A stretch of 64,000 nucleotides of DNA from Gracilaria gracilis (lineage: Eukaryota > Rhodophyta > Florideophyceae > Gracilariales > Gracilariaceae): contig JARGSG010000039.1 in the NCBI GenBank assembly GCA_030374805.1, positions 62,001 through 126,000 on the forward strand, in the 5' to 3' direction. Made by a program: the position numbers and the translations under genes. Below, piece by piece: positions 57,313 through 64,000 of this stretch (the stretch's first letter is position 1; each line of letters opens with the position of its first letter). The notes beneath the pieces were generated by a model. The model was not told where the DNA came from. It did no database searches and saw only the letters and a program-made list of their open reading frames with translations.

Positions 57313-57918
57313 CCCTAATGCCGCTATTTATCACTATAGTGATCAATGGCGGTTTCGAACAATTTTATTTTTTGGCTTTAATGATCAGTATAGCGATCAA
57401 TAGAGCGCAAAAAGTGGATTTTTGACAGTCTGATATTTGCTAAACTAATGCTTTATACTTTCTCAAAGTTTTCTATTTATCTTTTTTGGATGTGATGGGT
57501 ACTGTGTAAGTTTAAGAGCTTCTGAAGAGTAGTAAAACCGTAATTAGATCACAAATGACTGACTTTCTGGGTAAAATGTCTAGAAAAAGATATTCTGTGT
57601 TTGCAGCTGTACTAGTAGCTATAAAATAAGGTAACTACGGGGAGATGCGGAAAAATAACTCTTTCTCTTGTATACATTAGATTTCTAACGGTTTTTCATA
57701 TCTGGCCGGTGAAACCATTAACGAAAAAACCAAGCAACAGCCTGCAACACTTCACGCCAAAGCATTAAAAATTGTCGTTAATAGATAGCACAGTGCGTCG
57801 GGCTTAATCTGTATTCACAATCTTCTTTTTAATTCATTACTAGTTTTCACATGTAAACGTTTTTTAGGAATAACCTAAAACAAATGCAAATGGCGTTTAT
57901 CAAACAACAAAACATTAC
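57313..57918. other. Left subterminal region of the DDE_4 transposon
   Basis: Noncoding. Holds palindromes ATCACTATAGTGATCAATGG (57331-) and a variant GATCAGTATAGCGATC (57383-57398). No gene. Confidence 0.6.
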
Positions 57919-58816
57919 TTAGTCCGTAAATATAGGCTCTCCTTGAGAAACAGAAACATGACAGATATTTAAAACTGCATAAAAACAGTAGTTGTGCTTC
58001 CATAGTTCGTGACGAAATCGATTGTTCAGAACATTGAACATTTTCAACCTAGAGTTAAAGCATTCGTGCATTGACCGTCGTCGTTTCAATATATCTCGGG
58101 GTGAGGATGGGCAAATTGATGTTCTTAACGTCCGGTTGTCGCAATATCCTTCGTCACTAATAACTTTCTCCCATATTTGTAACCTTTTCTTCAAATCTGA
58201 ACGAAAAATCATTAAGTCATTGTACGTGCCACATGGAAAAGGTCCAGTAGCCCAAACGACATTACCATCCCTCAACGAAACTCCAACTTCATATCTAAGT
58301 CCTGCGTGCTTTAGTTTGTGAGAATACCACATTTTGTCGAATGGCTGCGGTTCATTTATCAAAAAGTCAACTCCATCTACTGACATAAAACAATTCAAGA
58401 TTTGAGGTCTCACACACAAACGATTGTTCAAATTAACCTTCTATAATGTGAGTATATGAAATGTTGGGAAAACAGCCACTTTGCATATAACTTACAAGGC
58501 GTAGATCTGAACGTAGTTCAACAATTTTCTATGCTTTGTTTCGAAAATGGTTTTTGTTAACGTTGGTCAAAGTTGAATGAATAGATTCAGTGGCGTAGAC
58601 CTTTAGGAACAAAAGATTCCAGAGTAAATGATTTTGTTGTATGTCCGCTACAAAAGAACAGTGCAAGAGACGCCACAACACTTCACATGTTTTTGGTGAG
58701 ACCCCAAAAAAAGACCTGAGCATTCGAAGCTTTTGTAAAGACGACTTTGACGACAAACTTGGTATGATCTTTTCTGCGTCACTCAGGAACGGGGAGTGTG
58801 TGATTAATATGGACAT
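57919..58816 (-). pseudogene. DDE_4-type transposase with one intron and one nonsense codon
   Basis: Exon 1 (58816-58496) starts at ATG 58816 and holds FFGVSPKTCEVLWRLL (HTH-like start of this family) and LLWNLLFLKVYATE. A TAG at 58529-58531 falls where the family has a Trp. The 55-bp intron 58495-58441 has GTAAGT and ATTATAG borders. Exon 2 (58440-57919) starts KVNLNNRLCV and contains all three catalytic residues: Asp in FMSVDGVDFLI, Asp in VISDEGYCD and Glu in SMHECFNSRLKMF, plus WYSHKLKHAGLRYEVGVS. Length after splicing is about 280 aa. Apart from the nonsense codon no damage is visible. This type is known from algal and protist genomes. Confidence 0.87.
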
Positions 58817-59152
58817 TGTTGTTGAAAGAAGAACGCGGCGACTTTGTCTTTCTTTGGAGTACCAACAGACTAGAGGAACGCCTGGTTTCAGAATCTATTT
58901 ACACAGTTGTGAGCTTGACTTTTCAATCTTGAACACGGGCAGTCTTTCTCCACTGCAAATTCATGAAAGGATTTGGGCTAAAAATATAGATGTAACCAGA
59001 ATTGTTACGTCCATATCTGGTGAAGTACTCCATAACTCCATAACTTTTGAAATACCTTCATACAAATGGTAGAAATGTTGAATGAGATCTAAGTACTGTA
59101 ATCCATTTAATTCTTATGTGGCAACGATACTCACGGGCAAAAATACATTAAT

Positions 59153-60001
59153 TGGGGCAAAGCCGGGAACAGAAGGAAAGAACACAAACTGCGCCAGCGG
59201 CTACGCACCCAAGGTGTTCAGCCTTGCTCCCTATTGGGGCAGGGCAGTGGCAGAACCCTCCGATGAGGCCGACACGTGCCGGGCGTAACTCCGGGCAGCC
59301 TCTTCCTGACTTACAGACGGAGGTTGGGGGTGGCAATCGGGGTGCCAACAGGATGGATTCCACTGGGTGTGGCGTATCCCGTAGCAAAAGGGACGAGATA
59401 GAAGGTAGCAAAATGAGCCGCACTGCGGAGCACAGACTCGTGAGAGCTGGGAATAATCCCGAGACAAAAACGGGCAAACCTGTACAACAGGGCGAAGTGT
59501 AACGAAGCCGTAAGACGGGAAAACAGAAAGACTGTATGAAAGAATGATAAATAAGAGGCCGTAACGGCGGATCGGTGCTTCTAGGTGACGGAGGTGGATA
59601 AATTGTCCGGATAAGCGGCGGTATTCCCCAGGAATGGGGCAAAAGACCGTGCGCAAGCGGAACTCAAGCTAGAACCAAGGCCACTTTGAGGTTTTCTTCC
59701 CGTACAGTGGCGGCAAGTGCCGCCACTTATATACGGCTGACAAATATCACTAAAATATCTAAGTACCCGGCACGCCGGCCAACACCACCCACGTGTACCT
59801 CCGTGGCACACTTGCAACGGTGCATCCGGTAATCGGGCGCGGGCACACACGTGTCGCGCCAATCCTACCCTTCATAGGCGGATTCCTAATCCGGGCCAAA
59901 TAGGCAAATGGACTTCATAATAGTAGGAAGTTCAGCCGAAAATAACAACAGATATATGAGTGGCATCGCCCTCAGTCCCTGCCAAGGGCAATTGCTCTAC
60001 A
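59153..60001. repeat. Probable solo LTR D (849 bp) with TSD TTAAT
   Basis: A block clearly richer in GC than its surroundings begins TGGGGCAAAG and ends GCTCTACA (TG...CA), with TTAAT before (59148-59152) and after it (60002-60006). It contains a hairpin GTGGCGGCAAGTGCCGCCAC next to TTATATA (59708-59735), a plausible promoter. Open frames inside (59152-59502 plus, 59148-59642 minus) overlap antisense and match nothing. Only the outermost two bases are inverted, so the LTR call is less firm than for solo LTR B; orientation is unknown. Confidence 0.65.
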
Positions 60002-60006
60002 TTAAT

Positions 60007-61009
60007 CTGGATACTTTGTTGGCTCTATCTCACGAAAGGCGTGACTTACATATTTTGTATCAGTGATACACCCTGACTTGAAAGAAAGCATGGAAAGATC
60101 TAGCGGTTTTCTCGAAGGTTCAAAATCATATACGATAAAACTTATGCAAGAAGTACGGCTTTTGACTATCTTAGAGTTTACTCTGTACGGCCATTAAATG
60201 TTCGACTGTACATAGAACCCAGTTTGGAAAAGGGAAATACAAACTTCTTCAAGATGGATACATTTTAGTACTGAACTAGGGTGCCTTTGCTCCCTTTATG
60301 GTGCCTACAAGAGCGATCATTTATGCTTTTGGGCGGTATATACCGCCATTTCAAAGAACAAATTTAGAGACTCTTCAAAACAAATAGAAACTTTTGTGTG
60401 CTATGGTTACAAAGCCTTTGTTTTCGCTTCGAATGACAGTATTATCTTTCAGCATACTGTGTCAATATAGCACACACTCATATGTCACATTTCTTCCAAA
60501 GCGAGAAGTTTTAGAGGAGAAAGAGCGTGAAGGAGATCTTTTGCCCTCTTAAAGGTACTAACAATCATATCGCAGTCTTACTGACATATTACGTACTTCA
60601 CTGACATTTTAAGAACCTTTAGGACGTTGTCACAATTCATAAGAGACCTGCAGATATTTAAACAAGGGCTGTGTTACTGTTTTCAAGAAAAAAAGGTTCC
60701 CTTTCAATTCATATTCAAACGTAAATTTCATTACACTTATTTTGCGCCACGTAACAGAATCCGTTATAATTTGTACCCCTTGGTTTCTTACAAGCAAGGA
60801 AATTTGGACATCAAATGTGTACGAAAACGAAGCCATGTTTTATCTTTTCTCGACGTTCATTTAAGAGTTCCTTCAGAAGCCAAGTAAAGCAAGAACAGAC
60901 CTCAACGCCTTCAACTCGCCGACGAACTTAAAAGATTTTCACCACAAAGAAGAACACTTACACGCCTAGACTTTCCAAGAACTCCCAAGCGGTTAAACTG
61001 CTTCGCGCA
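60007..61009. other. Intergenic region of the DDE_4 transposon
   Basis: AT-rich region between solo LTR D and the partner gene; probably its promoter and leader. A plus-strand frame at 60627-60887 (86 codons) has no recognised domain. An upstream exon of the partner gene cannot be excluded. Confidence 0.4.
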
Positions 61010-61841
61010 ATGTTTCAAAATGGGGAGTTAAGTGGTAATGAAACTCCAGTTGAAGTATGGTCGAGCAATGAAGTATTTCGTGCGCATAAGCTTCCGACAT
61101 TTAGGAAGAAGTTTTCAGAATTGCAAGAAGCTGTCGTCAAAGACAAAGGTAAGAAGAAGATAAGTTTACAACATTAACGTTTTTGCAATTACTAACAAAC
61201 TTTGCTCAGAAAATTTACTGCGTACGAGATCCACAGCAGTTCCAGCATGTGATGAAAGCGATATGGAGGACTTGGAGGATCTCGAAGGAGTACCTTTGAC
61301 TATGATTCCGGAAGGCAACAAAATTCGAAACTCAAATAATCAACCTAGTTGTGATTCAGACATCAATAATTTTAAACCGTTTTTTTTAATATATGAATGT
61401 CCGGAACCACAGACGACTACACGTGGATGTATGTTGGCAGTTAATCTTCCTTCAGGAATTCAGAAGGAAGATTTCGGATTTGAGGTTGTTGCTGACGGTA
61501 GAGAACTAGAGGTGACTATCAAGTGGCCTGTAGCATTGATTAATGTTGAAAAACTTCATACCATGTGGTTGAAACATGGTAATCATGGTTTGTTTACTAA
61601 GTTTCATCCCGAGTACATTGGTTTTGAGACAGGGGTAAAACAACGGAGACAATTCAAAACCAGTGATGGAAAGTCTGTCTGCAGAATTGCATTGCTTATA
61701 GCCGTTGTTTCAGAATTGCAGTATTACAACATTGCTTTTAAAGATGACACAACAGTAGTGTACGTCAGACTGGAAGGTCAAACAGCTCGATACTCTCACG
61801 GTGGAAAAAACACAACGGAATTTGAGTACGTTGATGAGTAA
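61010..61841 (+). CDS. Partner protein of the DDE_4 transposon, 256 aa, one intron
   Basis: Exon 1 is 61010-61148 and exon 2 is 61210-61841, joined in frame across a 61-bp GT-AG intron (GTAAGAAG...TTGCTCAG). The N-terminal part (PVEVWSSNEVFRAHKLPTFRKKF) is a short helical domain. Residues about 85-130 are acidic and linker-like. The C-terminal half (about 135-250) is predicted mostly beta (MLAVNLPSGIQKEDFGFEVV, GRELEVTIKWP, VVYVRLEG), reminiscent of an HSP20/CS-type sandwich. I recall similar uncharacterised proteins in diatoms and other algae; that is from memory. Intact, no stops. The function is unknown; an accessory role in transposition is inferred from its place in the element. Confidence 0.8.
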
Positions 61842-62514
61842 ATTACGCACACATAGACGGCCACACGTGAATTCTTTTCTTCTTTGGATCTGTTTTAGTT
61901 TTTTTTCGGTGTTATATTGATACCAATAGAATATGTGCATATGTGTCTTAATTCTACAATACACTTTGAAGGAATTTTGAAAACAACGTAAAGTAAAGAT
62001 TGCTAGCTATGCCAAATGGCATCTTTTCTTTCAAAGATGGCGATTACTATTAACGCATACACTGGTTTTGGTTCGTCCTATTATTTGACAGAAGTGAAGG
62101 TAAGGTCTTTTACACCTAGTCATAAGTCCGCATCTCCCGGCTCTAACAACAAATTAGACGATTTAGAGCTATAAAAGACAATCGTTGAACTTGATAGCAA
62201 ACTCTAAGCTGTAAATAATTTGTATTACAGTTCATACCAAAACGTGAAATGCACTAAATTTTTCCAAATTTCTATTGATCACTATAGTGATCAATAGTGA
62301 TTCTGGGTGTCCAAATGTTTCGTTCTAAGTCAAACTTAGTCGAATTGTCCTTACAAAAGTATTGAACCTAACTTCGTGACATTCTACGTACAAGTCTAAA
62401 CAATTGTAGAGAACACATTTGGCAGAAAAAAATTAAAAAATTTCAAAAATGTCGAACTACAAAGCTTTTAAAATTAATGATCACTATAGTGATCATTAAA
62501 TATTGGCATTAGGG
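61842..62514. other. Right subterminal region of the DDE_4 transposon
   Basis: Noncoding AT-rich DNA with two copies of the TGATCACTATAGTGATCA palindrome (62275-62292 and 62479-62496). No gene. Confidence 0.6.
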
Positions 62515-62548
62515 ATATGAGTACATTGCTTGGTCGTGTAGACACTAG

Positions 62549-62693
62549 AGAGCCAGCCTGGCTATCACGATTTCTATGAAGAGGCTTGAATTGCCACGCT
62601 GGTACAGCAGTGCCTCGTAGATACAAAGTAGGTCTGCGGCATCAATCTCCATCAATTCTCCACTCTATAACTTCCTGCTTAAAAAAGCCATGC
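62549..62693. promoter_or_regulatory. Short upstream region of the host-like gene
   Basis: Only 145 bp separate the end of piggyBac-3 from the first ATG of the open gene, so the transposon sits at or in its promoter or 5' leader, or has removed an upstream exon. No clear TATA box is seen. Confidence 0.4.
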
Positions 62694-64000
62694 ATGTACA
62701 AAAGCTTTACTCGGAGCATTCTTGGTACAGAGCTCCATCTAAGATTCAGTGAAACTGTAAAGGTTTCTTCACAGGCCAACGCAGCGCCTTCGAAAAGCAC
62801 GGAAATGATGGGCGAAGAAACACATCCCAAACCGATAATGAGCAAAACTCTCCGAAATACTTCCACCTCCAACCGCCGGTCACAAGCAAGAGCTTCTTTG
62901 TTCGTCAGTTGTTTGCCCTCAGATGTACTAAAGCGCCTCATCAATCATTTGGATGCACCTCAGATGGACTGGGCCTGGGCAAAAACGCAGCTCAAGTTCT
63001 GCAAGAAAACCGGCTCTTGCCTTTACAGCAGATTGTCAATGGATATTATCACAAAAGGCGAAGCCGCGGCTCTTCTATGGTCATTCGCTCTCTCCAGCCC
63101 AAAGACGTTTGTAGGATTCTCTGACCATCATTCAGTAGAATGCATGGTCAGGTGCTCCCTTATCTTACTGAAAGGACGAAAAGTACCCGAACTACACATT
63201 CCGACAGGCACCTGTGAACATATGGACCGTAACTGTCTTGCTTTTCGGCCAAAGAACCTCAAGCCGTGCTCCTGTTTCAATAACGAGTTGTGTATCATTG
63301 CAACGTATTCTTTTATTAGATGTCCAATTCGAAGGCTGATTCTTGGTAACCTTGAAGTATTCAATCCTCACGAACTTTTGGCTGTCGTAGTGCCTTTTAT
63401 TCGATCCAGCGGGACACATTTTGAAGAAATGACAATGAGGTACCCGGAAAGGATAGATTTTCTGATCTTCAGCGATCCGGAAATTGAATTTCCTCGTCTT
63501 CGCTCCCTCTCAATAAGCTGCAAGAACCTTCGTTATGAGTCAGATGAATATAGGTTTAGGAGTTTTTGGACATCTTCTCCGTGTTTCAGAGCAAAGAGTC
63601 CTCTGCTCTCCAAGCTTTCCCTCATATTTTCCCTTAAAGTCCCGGTCTCAGAATCCTTTTTTGGCATTCCCAGTACAATCACTACGCTTGACATGGTTGG
63701 AAACTCCCTTGATCCGCACTTTCTAAACTCATGTTCACACCTTGGACATATTGAATGGATACGTCAAAAGTTCTATTTCGCCGATCTGAAGTATCTGAAG
63801 CGTAAGAAGGGAAACAAATTATTGACTCTCGCTTTCCAGGATATAGAGCCCATTTTCCCCCAAATATTTAACCGCCGCCATTACAAAGACTTTGAACCAC
63901 TCATAAAACGGTTTCATATGATGAAGGGAATATCGCTGACGAGATCTGGCATTGATTTTCTTTCCTTTGTTGCTCCTAACATAGAAGCACTGCAAGTCAC
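62694..64000 (+). CDS. Putative host gene, F-box/LRR-like protein, runs off window
   Basis: From ATG 62694 (or an in-frame ATG at 62805 or 62808) the frame is open for 435 codons to the window edge, with an upstream stop at 62577-62579. The first part has LFVSCLPSDVLKRLINHLDAP (about residues 72-92), which resembles the start of an F-box. A Cys-rich stretch follows (CEHMDRNC...CSCFNNELC). From about residue 215 irregular leucine-rich units recur (CPIRRLILGNLEVF, FPRLRSLSISCKNL, PLLSKLSLIF, TITTLDMVGNSL, LLTLAFQDI, PNIEALQV). There are no transposon motifs, no stops, and codon use is unlike the decayed elements. It is the best candidate for a cellular gene. If F-box, it would be a substrate adaptor of an SCF ubiquitin ligase, which is inference. 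Confidence 0.7.
   Translation, partial: MYKSFTRSILGTELHLRFSETVKVSSQANAAPSKSTEMMGEETHPKPIMSKTLRNTSTSNRRSQARASLFVSCLPSDVLKRLINHLDAPQMDWAWAKTQLKFCKKTGSCLYSRLSMDIITKGEAAALLWSFALSSPKTFVGFSDHHSVECMVRCSLILLKGRKVPELHIPTGTCEHMDRNCLAFRPKNLKPCSCFNNELCIIATYSFIRCPIRRLILGNLEVFNPHELLAVVVPFIRSSGTHFEEMTMRYPERIDFLIFSDPEIEFPRLRSLSISCKNLRYESDEYRFRSFWTSSPCFRAKSPLLSKLSLIFSLKVPVSESFFGIPSTITTLDMVGNSLDPHFLNSCSHLGHIEWIRQKFYFADLKYLKRKKGNKLLTLAFQDIEPIFPQIFNRRHYKDFEPLIKRFHMMKGISLTRSGIDFLSFVAPNIEALQV

Larger units (their letters stand above)
57313..62514. mobile_element. Two-gene DDE_4 (IS5/Harbinger-like) transposon nested in piggyBac-3
   Basis: The ends CCCTAATGCC (57313) and GGCATTAGGG (to 62514) are inverted repeats, flanked by ATAT on both sides (57309-57312, 62515-62518). 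Equally well, TA is the duplication with one more base in each terminus. Excision restores the piggyBac palindrome GTATTCATATGAGTAC. It carries a DDE_4 transposase (minus) and a second protein gene (plus), divergently arranged, plus a solo LTR (59153-60001). Subterminal copies of a GATCACTATAGTGATC palindrome occur at both ends. Confidence 0.88.
54556..62548 (+). mobile_element. piggyBac-3, containing a nested DDE_4 transposon
   Basis: The termini CTAGTGTCTACACGAC at 54556 and its exact inverted copy ending at 62548 match perfectly over 16 bp. Removing the nested element leaves about 2.79 kb, the size of piggyBac-1 (2.82 kb) and piggyBac-2 (2.75 kb). Two TACTCATATGAG palindromes lie at the left end (54578, 54599). 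Two lie at the right end: TACTCGTATGAGTA (57282) and GTATTCATATGAGTAC, which the nested insert splits. Confidence 0.93.

Noticed and set aside
58641..59072. Plus-strand ORF of 143 codons as a third gene of the DDE_4 element
   Set aside because: About 180 bp overlap exon 1 of the transposase in antisense, and the rest shows no recognisable domain; more likely a shadow. Not fully excluded.
59148..59642. Minus-strand ORF of 164 codons and overlapping plus ORF of 116 codons
   Set aside because: Both lie in the GC-rich solo LTR D, overlap each other antisense, and have low-complexity Cys/Pro/Ser composition expected by chance in GC-rich DNA.
62642..62944. Minus-strand 100-codon ORF and plus ORF 62909-63124
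   Set aside because: Both are shadows of the long open frame starting at 62694.
1..64000. tRNA, rRNA or CRISPR loci
   Set aside because: No cloverleaf-like sequence with recognisable A and B boxes, no rRNA signature and no spaced repeat array was noticed on reading; a covariance-model search was not possible.

Overview
This is a eukaryotic, gene-poor stretch made almost wholly of old transposable elements nested inside one another. Spliceosomal GT-AG introns of only 55 and 61 bp, Ty3/gypsy and Ty1/copia LTR elements, a tyrosine-recombinase (YR) retroelement, and piggyBac, pogo and PIF/Harbinger-type DNA transposons all point to a eukaryote. The mixture, with an IS5/DDE_4-type transposon of a kind I associate with algae and other protists, suggests an alga (red alga or stramenopile); the window does not settle the lineage. 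The only convincing non-transposon gene is an open reading frame running off the right edge (62694 onward), with an F-box/LRR-like look.

Layout: 1-3538 is the 3' part of a Ty3/gypsy element (gypsy-1) with antisense ORFs, inserted in the gag of a Ty1/copia element (copia-1, 3539-7566). 7567-10386 is piggyBac-1. 10399-29163 is one PIF/Harbinger element (Harb-1) swollen by insertions. Pogo-1 (10423-22865) sits near its left end and is itself split by a full Ty3/gypsy chromovirus (gypsy-2, 11662-22024), which carries an LTR-like repeat split by a 302-bp MITE. A solo LTR (24361-27119) lies in the Harb-1 transposase gene and holds pogo-2 (24428-26640). Then come pogo-3 (29897-31991), a foldback element (32686-33351) and unassigned DNA. 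A minus-strand copia-like element (copia-2, about 35.4-47.55 kb) is split by a solo LTR (38580-39127) and by Harb-2 (40351-47008), which contains piggyBac-2 (44075-46823). A YR retrotransposon with split direct repeats (about 48.0-54.3 kb) contains a 770-bp MITE. Last is piggyBac-3 (54556-62548), which contains a two-gene DDE_4 transposon (57313-62514), which contains a probable solo LTR (59153-60001).

Most joints can be checked by target-site duplications visible in the sequence (GGCGT, TGCTT, TTAAT, near-match GTCCT/TTCCT, TTA, TA, GTGA) and by reading frames or homologous copies that rejoin when an insert is removed. This gives a relative order of insertion. Nearly all element genes carry stops or frameshifts. 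The least damaged are the pogo-2 transposase (533 aa open frame, but a catalytic Asp replaced by His), the DDE_4 transposase (one nonsense codon) and its partner gene (intact, 256 aa). The three piggyBac copies share an unusual feature: each is bounded on both sides by CTAG rather than the TTAA typical of the superfamily.
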